Below are positions 15,601-23,363 of a stretch of 27,433 bases of DNA, one piece after another. The translations under genes and the position numbers were made by a program. Under the pieces are notes generated by a model, which saw nothing but the letters and a program-made list of their open reading frames with translations, was not told where the DNA came from and ran no database searches. The stretch comes from an uncultured Bacilli bacterium. Its GTDB lineage: Bacteria > Bacillota_I > Bacilli_A > RF39 > UBA660. Where the stretch lies: assembly GCA_947632495.1 (NCBI GenBank), contig CANRPL010000012.1, positions 1 to 27,433 on the forward strand, written 5' to 3'. Within the stretch, counting starts at the first letter, position 1; each line of letters starts with the position of its first letter.

Positions 15601-18600
15601 TAAATTATAGCGTATGGTGGAAGAGTAATAGTAACATCAAAAGTCCATTCTTTATTTTTATCACCAGCTAAACCACTAACCACCTTTTTTATAGCTAAAT
15701 CCGTCGGAGCATAATAATGATTAATATATTCAACCTCATCAATATAATTTGCATTAATTCTTCCTTTAACAGTCTTATCTGTTACTGTTGCGGTATCTTG
15801 TTCACCCAATTTAATTTTTTCAAAGTAATATCCTTGAAGATTATCATTTGATGTTAAATTTTCAACAATTTCATAATTGGCACCTGAATTTAAACCGGAT
15901 AACATTATAGCTTCATTATGTTTTAAAATGATATGCGCTACATGCTCACGCTGATTATTCCATTCATCATCTGTCCAATTGCTAGGCTTTGATTCTGGTT
16001 TATTTTCCTCTGTATAACCAAAATTAACTGTCAATGTCAAATAATTTGTTTCAGTTTTATATGGTGTGCTTAATTCTTCAACACCTTTTTTCATTGAATC
16101 CAAATGCGCTACGACAAATTCACTTATAAATTTATAACCATCAGTCGTTTTATCCCAACTCTTATCATCAACAATATTCGTTGGTATTAAATATACCTTA
16201 TCTATCCAAAAATCGACTGATCCTAAACTATGATTGTCATCTACTTTTTTATACTTATTTAATTTAGTTGCACCATCAATTGTACTTGGATCTGTTACAT
16301 AGGTCGTCATGCCAGATTTCGTTAGTTCAATATGATTATCATTATCCGGAGCTGAATATACTCTAAAGACATCATCGCCGCCTGTATCACCATCAATTTG
16401 ATTATCACCGATGTATATATAATATTGCTTTCCCGATTCTTCATAGACATGCAGCGTGGTATCTTTATCCTGTAAGAACCCGTCATTATTCGTTAGGACG
16501 TCAATTGTACTAAGTCGTAGTTGCCATTCATTACTATAAGGATTTTTATACATTTTAATAGCGCTGTAATCTCCCTCATGATCATTCATCGTAAGATAGA
16601 AATGATAATCACGATTTCGATCAACCGTTTTTTCACCAAAATCACTTACATTTAATTCTTTAGAAATCATCATAAGTGAGTCATTAACATCAAGTCTTCC
16701 ATTATTCCCTAAGAAAATATTAATAATAACATTGTTATCTCTTCTTTCAAAACCAGTTGTAGAAGTACTTATTGTAGGAAGATAATAATTATATGCTGTC
16801 TCTGTAGAGTTGTTTTGCTTACCTCTTAAGTTTTGAGCTAAATCTCCAGTTCTTAAACCTCCAGGACGAGTTGCAACAACATAATCATCAGCATCTGTTG
16901 GAGCCGCAGCACCAACTTCAAAAGGAGCATATTTACCCGTCTTTTCACTATACCATTCTAAATACTCACCAGCTTTAACTGCCCCATCTCCAAAGCCAGA
17001 TCCAAATTCCTTACCTTCACGTGCTACAGCTAAATGAACTTGCTCACGAGCCCCTGGCATATAATAATCAATAATAATGTAGTACCAAGAAGATGAAGAT
17101 ATTTCATCAGCGCTTTTGACAAGTTCATGCGTTGAAGTAAAAGCATTCATTGTCTCTTCATCAGGCATAAGAACTTCTTGATACATTCCATTTTCACCTA
17201 ATGAATCACCATCTTGAATTTTATATAAAGGCAATGGCTTTTGATACGTATAATAACGGTTGGTTGTGCTAGGCGAGAAAGTAACACTAGCATCTCCTCT
17301 TGTTCTTCTAGCTTGTGTATCTGTTAAATAACCATCATATACCGTATTACTAAAATAATTTGCGTAAAATCTAACAGTATCATTGATTTTATTTTTTTGA
17401 AGATATTCTGGATGAATTTTAGCTAAATCAAGATCTAAACCGTCATCAGTCATGATTGTTGAAACTAATCCCACACTATAAAATAATCTTAATGGTGTTG
17501 AAGCTACATAGTCATTTAAATTAGTTTGATAATCAGAAATGCTTCCATCACCTTCAACAAATAATTTAACCATTTCTACTGGTAATGCAGAATTAGGAAT
17601 ATTAATATATAAAGCCTCATCATAGCCTAAATTAGGGTTAGCACTTGGATCTTCATCAACATAATTACCCGTGTATTCAGTCCAAACGCGAATATCACTA
17701 ATTTTGTACTTAACAGTTCCATCATCATATGATAAATTAGCTTGCTCTTCATCATCGGCATCAATAAAACTATATAAAGTATAAATCGTCTTCTTTTGCT
17801 TTGGCGTAATATTATCCGACTCTTTTAGAGTTGGAACATATTTTTGAACTTGCGTAACATCGACATAATAAGTATCCCCATTATCCCAAGATCCATCTTT
17901 TTCTAGATAATTTCCTTCCTTATCATACCAGCCGCTAGTGAATTCTAAATTCATATCATTACTATTGTGATTTGGACCACGATGGGTACTATTGAAGGTA
18001 TAATCATAGATGGCAGCTTTTTTCATATTGTGCAATTTACCAAACAAGAGCAAACTCATATCATACTTTTCGCCATCAATAGTAAGACCATTTCTTTTAA
18101 TTTCCATATATTTGCCAATAGGATCAGAATACATTAAAGAATCACTGACCCCAGCTTCATTTGTACCACTAATAGGATTGGATGTTTCACCATCAAGTCG
18201 TTGAATAACATCCAGGAATAATTGTTCTAGTTGGCCGCCATTACTAGATATATCACTAAATTGATCAACATAGTTAATATTATCAATAACCTCATCCATC
18301 GTTATCTTTTCTTCACCAGAACCGATGCCTTCTTCTGGAATTGGTGCGATATTGATATATTTGTCAGGATTATAAGTTTGTAGCATAAAACCAATTTTAG
18401 CTTTTGTACTTTGCTTTTGTTTTAAATCATTCCAACTACTTAAAGTATCTTTCATAACTGTTTCAATCTCTGTTTCAGGAAGAAATTTATCATAATCTGT
18501 CGTTATATCAGATCTGAAATAGTTTTCTGGATCCAAAGAAACATATAATCTTGATCTTGCCCAAGCTGGTGTATCCCTTAAATCAACACCTATAGTTTGA

Positions 18601-19880
18601 ACATTGAGTTCAGTTTTAGTATCATCAACACCAGCTCCTTTTTGTAATAAATTATAATGCTTTTCAACCTTTAACTTCATATATGAGGCTGTTAGCAAAT
18701 TTTCTAGGATAATACCCGGTGCCCCATCAATACTTGAATCATTAGAGTATAAAACACCACTATCGTCTGCATTAGGATAACCAAAATAAATATATTGATC
18801 GGCAAGACTTGGTTCAGGTATATAAACGTTATACCATTCATCGCCTTTATTATTAGGTATGTGATAATTATCATCCATTTTTCTAAAGGCAAAATTGGAA
18901 CCACCATCAGTCATAATAAATATGGCAGGTATTCTTGCAATAGTTATTCTTTTACCATTTTGTTCTGTTGTATATGTAGCTTCTTCGGTTGAAGTTAATT
19001 CATTAAGGCCAAGATAAATGCCACCTTGCATATTAGTAAGAAAGCCAATTGTTTCTTGAGCCCCATTTCCACTAACAACATCAGGATGATTAGTAATCTT
19101 TTTTTGAATTGGATCATAAGTATTCCCATTTTTCTTTAAAGCATTGATTGAAAGTTCAAAAAAACAATCAGCTTGATAAGTAAACTTTCCATCAGCCGTA
19201 GGATTATCACCAAAAACGCTACGAAGACCTTCAATTGTTATATAATCAGCTTTCTCATTTCGCTTATATTGCCCTAAAGGTAATAAGACCGTCGCATTAG
19301 CGCCATATCCAATAACCGCAATACGGTTTTCAGGATTTTTCTCCATTAAAGCATCAATAGCTTCATTAACAGCCTGAACAGTAGCATAAATTCGGGAGTG
19401 AGAAAGTCTAATATTCTGATCCTCCGGTGTCCAACCATCATCGACAGAATCACGCCCCATCGAAGATGACAAATCAATCGCAATTACCAAATCTAATGGA
19501 TTTTTAATTACATCAACCTTTTGCTCACTACTTCCTAAAGTAGAAAAAACCTGAAGGAATTCTGAATTACCATTAATTGTTTTAGATATTCCATCTGTTT
19601 CCATATCCAGGTCAACTTTATCTAAAAGGGTTGTCTTATCTGACCAAATTCTTCCAGCATAACGGGATCCATTCTTGTCATTCAATAATTCGTCTTTATA
19701 TGAATCCATTGTATTAGGATCAACTAATCGATTACCAAAGTTATTACCACTTAACTTTTGACCACTTAAAAAATTAGTGACATTAACCACTATCCCCGTA
19801 CCTGTTAAAATAAGCGCTACTAAAAGAATTGCTACAGAAATATTTATCCACTTTCTTTTTATTTTTCTACTTTTTAACAT
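12642..19880 (-). CDS. Giant VWA surface adhesin with eight Spy0128/DUF7601-like repeats
   Basis: A 2412-residue protein. A basic start and membrane helix (13-37) form the export signal. After a GRIWSDKTT segment comes a von Willebrand A domain with the metal site DLSSS (136-140), running to about residue 460, and then a long region of unknown fold, to about 1390. Eight repeats of 115-130 residues follow, starting near 1390, 1517, 1638, 1753, 1876, 2009, 2130 and 2253. Each goes from [DLT]IxKxVxG through EWTF, LPExTxYxxxExEAN to FxNxK, the Spy0128/DUF7601 pilin-like fold in which Lys and Asn form an isopeptide bond with help from Glu. The last repeat has Ser for the bonding Lys. The C-terminus, NIPNTLDN plus a membrane helix and RRKGTNN, is a non-canonical sortase signal. 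GGAG lies 10 bases before the ATG. Control is probably by an invertible promoter upstream. Confidence 0.85.
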   Translation of the reverse strand: MLKSRKIKRKWINISVAILLVALILTGTGIVVNVTNFLSGQKLSGNNFGNRLVDPNTMDSYKDELLNDKNGSRYAGRIWSDKTTLLDKVDLDMETDGISKTINGNSEFLQVFSTLGSSEQKVDVIKNPLDLVIAIDLSSSMGRDSVDDGWTPEDQNIRLSHSRIYATVQAVNEAIDALMEKNPENRIAVIGYGANATVLLPLGQYKRNEKADYITIEGLRSVFGDNPTADGKFTYQADCFFELSINALKKNGNTYDPIQKKITNHPDVVSGNGAQETIGFLTNMQGGIYLGLNELTSTEEATYTTEQNGKRITIARIPAIFIMTDGGSNFAFRKMDDNYHIPNNKGDEWYNVYIPEPSLADQYIYFGYPNADDSGVLYSNDSSIDGAPGIILENLLTASYMKLKVEKHYNLLQKGAGVDDTKTELNVQTIGVDLRDTPAWARSRLYVSLDPENYFRSDITTDYDKFLPETEIETVMKDTLSSWNDLKQKQSTKAKIGFMLQTYNPDKYINIAPIPEEGIGSGEEKITMDEVIDNINYVDQFSDISSNGGQLEQLFLDVIQRLDGETSNPISGTNEAGVSDSLMYSDPIGKYMEIKRNGLTIDGEKYDMSLLLFGKLHNMKKAAIYDYTFNSTHRGPNHNSNDMNLEFTSGWYDKEGNYLEKDGSWDNGDTYYVDVTQVQKYVPTLKESDNITPKQKKTIYTLYSFIDADDEEQANLSYDDGTVKYKISDIRVWTEYTGNYVDEDPSANPNLGYDEALYINIPNSALPVEMVKLFVEGDGSISDYQTNLNDYVASTPLRLFYSVGLVSTIMTDDGLDLDLAKIHPEYLQKNKINDTVRFYANYFSNTVYDGYLTDTQARRTRGDASVTFSPSTTNRYYTYQKPLPLYKIQDGDSLGENGMYQEVLMPDEETMNAFTSTHELVKSADEISSSSWYYIIIDYYMPGAREQVHLAVAREGKEFGSGFGDGAVKAGEYLEWYSEKTGKYAPFEVGAAAPTDADDYVVATRPGGLRTGDLAQNLRGKQNNSTETAYNYYLPTISTSTTGFERRDNNVIINIFLGNNGRLDVNDSLMMISKELNVSDFGEKTVDRNRDYHFYLTMNDHEGDYSAIKMYKNPYSNEWQLRLSTIDVLTNNDGFLQDKDTTLHVYEESGKQYYIYIGDNQIDGDTGGDDVFRVYSAPDNDNHIELTKSGMTTYVTDPSTIDGATKLNKYKKVDDNHSLGSVDFWIDKVYLIPTNIVDDKSWDKTTDGYKFISEFVVAHLDSMKKGVEELSTPYKTETNYLTLTVNFGYTEENKPESKPSNWTDDEWNNQREHVAHIILKHNEAIMLSGLNSGANYEIVENLTSNDNLQGYYFEKIKLGEQDTATVTDKTVKGRINANYIDEVEYINHYYAPTDLAIKKVVSGLAGDKNKEWTFDVTITLPPYAIIYNNYDYDYEIVDGITKRPGGKLTFNHVIDNTYTAQLSVKHGETIVIKNLPEQTTYNIQEREANSNGYKTIATNNESSLLSERNEVNFENSKQAINDLIIEKEVQGSLGDKEKEWTFEVMLTPKEGNSLLDSYVYTGSKNGTLELTSKDGHYIGKVSLKHNDKITIKGLPENTEYEIKELEANQDEYISLAKNDSGILTDAGQYEVKFTNIKYDRHNLTISKEVTGSAGDKTKDWKFKIIFTPAEDVIFDKSYPYDGGTLELTEKNGQYTGEITLRHNESITIKNIPERTNYEIEEVEANTNDYQTFITGNPSGIMNDDVAIKYTNRKLSKHDLTISKEVTGDWADSSKEWSFIVKLTPNLDVSLNNSYHYDGSKNGEISLTKNSDSTYTGTVTLKSGQSITIKDLPEGTRYKVTEEEANQDGYTTIVTGDNEGMLTYGKPTPYINFNNVKLSQHNLTISKEVTGGAGDKEKEWTFAVTLISKEGVTLLDSYPIQKGNTTGQTVEMSENVITIEKESNTKGKAIIKLKNGESLTINDLPEGTRYEVIEEEANQDGYDTKIFGESSGVLEKAISKSVKFVNHKAMKYDLSFGKVVNGGAGDIQKMWTFNVILTPEAGETLLDVYLVSGIESGYIGLVRDDDGNYKGTLKLKSGDVVTIKGLPENTHYQIEEIEANKDEYITTISSNSDGILTSDIKPIIFTNTKLSKFELTILKNVKGNLGDKAKDWTFNIILTSTAIKDLENEYPYVKTDALGNTTSGKLLLTKISDHYEGQLTLKDQEKIIINNLPEGTGYQIKEVEANINGYETISNQPTGLLNNDVTVAFTNTKYSKHDLKIESHLKGNNPDPSIEWEVDVTLTPNPDGTLDDSYIWVDDEGVSHIFPLTPNDDGSFTGHLKLKGETSGTIKDLPYGTVYDVSVKNANQDSHKTTIEDNTGVMDENKEVEFTNERNLNIPNTLDNVYKDVIIFAFTLLMIVLGASYLRRKGTNN

Positions 19881-19913
19881 TAATCATCAACTCCAAATCA
19901 TAAATATATATAC

Positions 19914-19933
19914 TTTAAGTTAAATACTTAAGG
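19914..19933 (+). repeat. Left arm of a 20-bp inverted repeat (putative inversion site)
   Basis: TTTAAGTTAAATACTTAAGG is perfectly repeated in reverse at 20047-20066; two of the next three inner bases also match. Each arm contains a palindromic core, TTAAGT-TAAAT-ACTTAA. The arms enclose 113 bp with a promoter. The left arm is 33 bases from the adhesin start codon. Confidence 0.85.
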
Positions 19934-20001
19934 ATCAATAAAAAATAATGTTTATAAGCGATGTTAGGTTTATTTAAAACAGCAAAATATCTTTAATTGT
20001 T

Positions 20002-20030
20002 TTGCTAAAGTCTGTTATATATGGTATAAT
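20002..20030 (+). promoter_or_regulatory. Strong promoter inside the inverted repeats, pointing away from the adhesin
   Basis: TTGCTA (20002-20007), a 17-base spacer and a perfect TATAAT (20025-20030) with TGG extension. Transcription would start near 20037 and run right, leaving the adhesin unread. If the segment inverted, the same promoter would start near 19943 and give a leader of about 63 bases to the adhesin ATG. On the minus strand as it stands I see only a weak TATAAA near 19950. Confidence 0.8.
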
Positions 20031-20046
20031 GATAAAAGAATAGGAC

Positions 20047-20066
20047 CCTTAAGTATTTAACTTAAA
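20047..20066 (-). repeat. Right arm of the 20-bp inverted repeat
   Basis: Reads TTTAAGTTAAATACTTAAGG on the minus strand, identical to 19914-19933 on the plus strand. Confidence 0.85.
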
Positions 20067-20081
20067 CCCTTTTTTTAAAAG

Positions 20082-20107
20082 AAAAAGGCTTACTTTTAAG
20101 CCTTTTT
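20082..20107 (+). terminator. Strong bidirectional terminator facing the switch promoter
   Basis: AAAAAGGCTTA and TAAGCCTTTTT are perfect 11-bp arms with a CTTT loop, ending in T5. It stops the promoter at 20002-20030 before the next gene and would also stop leftward read-through from the upstream operon into the adhesin. Confidence 0.85.
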
Positions 20108-20111
20108 AGAT

Positions 20112-20129
20112 TGTTGACAAATGAAAATT
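20112..20129 (+). repeat. 18-bp repeat copy upstream of the adhesin
   Basis: TGTTGACAAATGAAAATT, the inverted counterpart of 12613-12630. Here the surrounding stem of the adhesin terminator is not preserved. A further shared string, AAAATATCAGT, lies at 20142-20152 and at 12541-12551. Confidence 0.6.
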
Positions 20130-20142
20130 GGAAGAAGTATGA

Positions 20143-20167
20143 AAATATCAGTTTAAACCTGATATTT
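20143..20167 (-). terminator. Terminator of the pseudouridine synthase gene
   Basis: On the minus strand AAATATCAG and CTGATATTT form a 9-bp stem with a 7-base loop and a short T-run, starting within the stop codon. Confidence 0.55.
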
Positions 20168-20816
20168 ATTTAAATAAATTAAATGGATATAGATCTGGTA
20201 AAGGTAAAGAAAAAAACATTACTTCTTTTGTAATAGGATGGTGAAACGATAACGAATAAGCAAAAAGAGCAATTTGTTCACCAACTTTAGCACCGATATT
20301 ATATCGTTGATCACCAAATAGAGGATTACCATGGTGAGCCATTTGAACTCTTATCTGATGTGATCTTCCAGTCTTAAGATTGATGTCAATAAGATTTAAC
20401 TTCTCTTTAGTCGCAACTTTTTGAAATGATAAAATAGCTTCTTTACCATTATCATTAACTGTTACCATATTAGTTTTACTATCTTTTAAAAGTTTATCTT
20501 TTAGTGTCGCTTCTTTTTCAATATCATTTTCCACAACTGCGTAATATTTCTTTATTAATTGATGAGTTCTTACTTCTTCGCTCAATCTAGATGCTGCTTT
20601 ACTCGTTTTAGCGAAAACCATAACCCCACCTACTGGTCGATCTAAACGATGAACTAATCCTAAATAGACATTACCAGGTTTATGATATTTATCTTTTAAA
20701 TATTGTTTAATCATTGTTAACATATCTAAATCTTTACTATCATCAGCTTGAACAGGAACATTTATCTTCTTTTCTACGACAATAATATGATTGTCTTCAT
20801 ACAAAACATTAATCAT
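20166..20816 (-). CDS. RluA-family pseudouridine synthase
   Basis: A 216-residue enzyme that isomerises specific uridines in rRNA or tRNA. The catalytic motif HRLDRPVGG is near residues 56-64, with the nucleophile Asp59. Other family motifs are VEKKINVPVQ near the start, KKYYAVV, LKTGRSHQIRVQMAHHGNP and GDQRYN. There is no N-terminal S4 domain, so it is a short single-domain form; the target base cannot be told from sequence. I choose the ATG at 20816, which overlaps the methyltransferase stop by 8 bases (translational coupling), rather than a GTG at 20843 that would overlap more. A terminator follows at once. Confidence 0.85.
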   Translation of the reverse strand: MINVLYEDNHIIVVEKKINVPVQADDSKDLDMLTMIKQYLKDKYHKPGNVYLGLVHRLDRPVGGVMVFAKTSKAASRLSEEVRTHQLIKKYYAVVENDIEKEATLKDKLLKDSKTNMVTVNDNGKEAILSFQKVATKEKLNLIDINLKTGRSHQIRVQMAHHGNPLFGDQRYNIGAKVGEQIALFAYSLSFHHPITKEVMFFSLPLPDLYPFNLFK

Positions 20817-21684
20817 TACTTTGCCATCTTCCGTATATTCCACAAGGTAAAACTAATTCGTTATTGGTAATTGCTAATCCAACTTCGCCAGCATCAACAC
20901 TACCATGATATTGCTTTTCCATCGTCGTTTTTAAAATGTTATATAATACCGTACTAGATATTCCCGTGGTATAAGCATTAATTAAAAAGAAGAGTGGATT
21001 ATCACTTAAAATATTCATACAAGCATTAATCAATTTATCTAGATTATGTTCAAACTTCCAAAGCTCACCATTAGGTCCTCGACCATAACTAGGAGGATCC
21101 ATCACAATCGCATCATATTTTCGTCCTCTTCGTGCTTCTCTTTCCACAAATTTTAAACAATCATCAACAATAAAACGAATATGACAATCATCTAAATGGC
21201 TAAGATGCATATTTTCTTTAGCCCATTCAGTCATACCTTTAGAGGCATCAACCTGAACAACTTCACTAGCTCCAGCTTTCGCGCAAGCCATTGTAGCGCC
21301 CCCTGTATAGGCAAATAAATTTAATACTTTAATTGGTCGTTTAGCTTTCCTTATTTTATCCATCATAAAATCCCAATTAGTAGCTTGTTCAGGGAAAAGC
21401 CCAGTATGTTTAAAGTTAGTTGGACTAACCTTAAACGTCAATTCTTTATAATTAACTGTCCAATACTCAGCTAGTTGTTTATTAAACTCCCAGTGCCCTC
21501 CGCCTTTATCACTGCGATAATAGTGTCCATCTGGATGTTGCCACTTATCTGTATGCATATCGACATTCCACATGGCTTGTGGATCTGGTCTTCGTAAAAT
21601 AACATCTTTCCAACGTTCTAATTTCTCACCATTACCAGCATCAAGGCACTCATAGTCCTGCCATTCATTACTAACTCGAAGCAT
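20809..21684 (-). CDS. Class I SAM-dependent methyltransferase, RlmI-like
   Basis: A 291-residue Rossmann methyltransferase. Motif I VLNLFAYTGG is at 120-129, the SAM-ribose acidic residue in VDAS near 146, and motif IV DPPSYGRG at 196-203. The N-terminal strand region contains LFPEQATNWDF (96-106). These are marks of the Methyltrans_SAM/RlmI group (23S rRNA cytosine-C5 methyltransferases), but the PUA domain and the catalytic Cys context of RlmI are not obvious, so the substrate is open. A GGAGGGG site precedes the ATG. Overlap with a pseudouridine synthase supports an RNA-modification operon. Confidence 0.8.
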   Translation of the reverse strand: MLRVSNEWQDYECLDAGNGEKLERWKDVILRRPDPQAMWNVDMHTDKWQHPDGHYYRSDKGGGHWEFNKQLAEYWTVNYKELTFKVSPTNFKHTGLFPEQATNWDFMMDKIRKAKRPIKVLNLFAYTGGATMACAKAGASEVVQVDASKGMTEWAKENMHLSHLDDCHIRFIVDDCLKFVEREARRGRKYDAIVMDPPSYGRGPNGELWKFEHNLDKLINACMNILSDNPLFFLINAYTTGISSTVLYNILKTTMEKQYHGSVDAGEVGLAITNNELVLPCGIYGRWQSND

Positions 21685-21699
21685 CCTATCCCCTCCATA

Positions 21700-21909
21700 T
21701 TAAAAATAGCGATAATTTTTTTGGCTTTGTTTATCACATGTATAAGCATCAAGATTAAAGTGTTCCTTTTGAGCAATTATAACCAGTTCTTCTTCTGATG
21801 CTCTTTCTACTTTAGATACATCGATAACCGCTACTGGAAAAGGACCAGCCATAGCTGTACCATAATAATCTTTTAAATCGCTACGTAACTTTTCATAATC
21901 GATATTCAT
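21700..21909 (-). CDS. 69-residue conserved-looking protein of unknown function
   Basis: From the ATG at 21909 the product begins MNIDYEKLRSDLKDYYG and contains TAMAGPFPVAVIDVSKVERAS, then an acidic helix and CDKQSQKNYRYF at the end. No membrane segment. I do not recognise the family. An in-frame ATG at 21936 is less likely: the -10 box TGGTATACT (21941-21949) would start RNA at or inside that codon. The methyltransferase follows after 15 bases, so the three genes to 20166 appear to be one operon. Confidence 0.6.
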   Translation of the reverse strand: MNIDYEKLRSDLKDYYGTAMAGPFPVAVIDVSKVERASEEELVIIAQKEHFNLDAYTCDKQSQKNYRYF

Positions 21910-21940
21910 AATAACATCTCTTTCATAATATTTCATATTT

Positions 21941-21949
21941 AGTATACCA
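21941..21949 (-). promoter_or_regulatory. Extended -10 promoter of the RNA-modification operon
   Basis: TGGTATACT on the minus strand, about 30 bases ahead of the chosen start at 21909. The -35 region is AT-rich and weak. Confidence 0.5.
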
Positions 21950-21961
21950 TATATTTATTTA

Positions 21962-21995
21962 TTTTAAAATAAAGAGATATCCTATGATATCTCTT
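21962..21995 (-). terminator. Terminator of the SDR/flavin-reductase-rubredoxin operon
   Basis: AAGAGATATC / GATATCTCTT form a 10-bp stem with a 4-base loop, followed by TATTTT on the minus strand. The stem includes the last codons and the stop of the rubredoxin gene. Confidence 0.7.
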
Positions 21996-22611
21996 CAAAC
22001 ATATCCCTACCAACACCACATATAGGGCATTTAAAATCAGGAGGTAGTTCATCAACTTCATGAACATAACCACATATTTTACATATATACTTTTTCTTTC
22101 CCTTAACCGTTTTTTCTTCAATATAAGTAGGTGCTTTTGCTGGACTTTTTCCTTTTTTTACTTCATGGTAATAAGCATAAGTCATTACTTCTTTATCATT
22201 TAATTTATCAGAATTAATAATTTCTCCAATGAAAATAGTATGGGTGCCATTTTCGATAGTATTAATAACTTGGCATTTTAAATAACTAATAGCATCCATT
22301 AAAATAGGATAGCCATCCACATCTAAAGTCTCAAAAGGTACAAATTTATCGACATCTTTACTTGTTTTAAAGCCAAAAGTACCAATAACTTCACTATCAA
22401 TATCCGTTGGTAATACCATACAAGTGAAAATACCGCTTTCTTTAATCGCCTGATTAGTATAATTATCCACGTTGATACTGACTGCTACGGTTGCAGGACT
22501 TGATGTTACTTGCATAACACTATTGGCGATACAGCCAACATCACGATTATCTTTTTTACTACCAATGACATAGACGCCATAGGATAAATCTTTTAACACT
22601 TCTTTATTCAT
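21982..22611 (-). CDS. Flavin reductase-rubredoxin fusion (high-molecular-weight rubredoxin, Hrb-like)
   Basis: A 209-residue two-domain protein. Residues about 1-155 are a flavin reductase-like FMN-binding domain (VIGSKKDNRDVGCIANSVMQVTSSP, then GTFGFKTSKDVDKF). Residues 174-209 are a rubredoxin with four iron-binding Cys: CKICG (177, 180) and CPICG (195, 198). This matches the Hrb proteins of anaerobes, which pass electrons from NAD(P)H to flavodiiron proteins for reducing O2 or NO, so a role in oxygen defence in an anaerobe is likely. The start codon shares its A with the TAA of the SDR gene, so the two are coupled. No flavodiiron gene is in the window. Confidence 0.88.
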   Translation of the reverse strand: MNKEVLKDLSYGVYVIGSKKDNRDVGCIANSVMQVTSSPATVAVSINVDNYTNQAIKESGIFTCMVLPTDIDSEVIGTFGFKTSKDVDKFVPFETLDVDGYPILMDAISYLKCQVINTIENGTHTIFIGEIINSDKLNDKEVMTYAYYHEVKKGKSPAKAPTYIEEKTVKGKKKYICKICGYVHEVDELPPDFKCPICGVGRDMFEEIS

Positions 22612-23354
22612 TAATTCATCGCCGCCCCATCTACAGATAATACTGCTCCTGTGATATAAGAAGCAAGATCACTTGCTAAAAAGAGATATGCATTAGCAAG
22701 CTCTTCTGGTTCACCAACACGTCCTAATGGAATCGTCTTAAGAAGTGGTTCAATATATTCTTTTGGCAGATTAGCAACCATATCGGTATTAGTAACCCCT
22801 GGTGCAATAGCATTGACACGAATATTATATTTACCTAATTCACGAGCTAAAGATTTAGTCAATCCATTAACCGCATACTTGGATGTAGGATAAGCAACGC
22901 CTCTAGGTTGACCATATAAACTTACCATTGAACTAGTATTAATGATTACCCCTTTACCTTCTTCTTTCATATATTTGACAACTTCTTTTGAACATACAAA
23001 GGTAGCTTTAATATTAATATCCATCGTCTTATCAAATTCATCTACTGTGTACTCTTCAATTGGTGTTGTAGCAGTGACCCCAGCATTATTGATTAATATA
23101 TCAATATGGCCATATTTATCCACAACATCTTTAAATATTTCATCAACTTCTTCCGCTTTACATAAATTAGGATAATAACCTGTAACCTCATATGTATCAT
23201 TTTCATTACGCAATAAATCAACAGCTTTGTTGACACTTTCTTCACGGCTACCAAACAAAATTACTTTAGCGCCGTTATCTAGGAATTTTCTTACGATTGC
23301 TAAACCAATTCCACGTGTTCCTCCCGTTACAATAGCTATTTTATTTTCTAACAT
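22611..23354 (-). CDS. Short-chain dehydrogenase/reductase, FabG-like
   Basis: A 247-residue classical SDR. It has the dinucleotide motif TGGTRGIG (10-17), NNAG (90-93), catalytic Ser142 region NTSS, YPTSK with Tyr155 and Lys159, and the C-terminal SYITGAVLSVDGA. These fit 3-oxoacyl-ACP reductase and related NAD(P)H reductases; without fatty-acid genes nearby the substrate is uncertain, and steroid or sugar dehydrogenase activity is equally possible. GGAGG is five bases before the ATG. It overlaps the Hrb-like gene by one base. Confidence 0.82.
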   Translation of the reverse strand: MLENKIAIVTGGTRGIGLAIVRKFLDNGAKVILFGSREESVNKAVDLLRNENDTYEVTGYYPNLCKAEEVDEIFKDVVDKYGHIDILINNAGVTATTPIEEYTVDEFDKTMDINIKATFVCSKEVVKYMKEEGKGVIINTSSMVSLYGQPRGVAYPTSKYAVNGLTKSLARELGKYNIRVNAIAPGVTNTDMVANLPKEYIEPLLKTIPLGRVGEPEELANAYLFLASDLASYITGAVLSVDGAAMN

Positions 23355-23363
23355 AACAACCTC

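Larger units (their letters stand above)
20037..20107 (+). ncRNA. Possible short transcript from the switch promoter in this orientation
   Basis: A promoter at 20002-20030 and a strong terminator at 20082-20107 would define an RNA of about 70 bases without an open frame. It crosses the right inverted-repeat arm. It may be only a by-product that prevents antisense reading into the pseudouridine synthase gene, or a small RNA. Expression is inferred. Confidence 0.35.

Noticed and set aside
12642..19880. Several open frames within the adhesin gene (for example 13342-13608, 18010-18204, 18704-18907, 18795-18992)
   Set aside because: All overlap well-supported repeat or VWA coding sequence in other frames and show no ribosome site or domain.
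21939..22121. A 60-codon minus-strand frame overlapping the rubredoxin domain
   Set aside because: It lies in another frame over the conserved CPICG-containing sequence and lacks a ribosome site.
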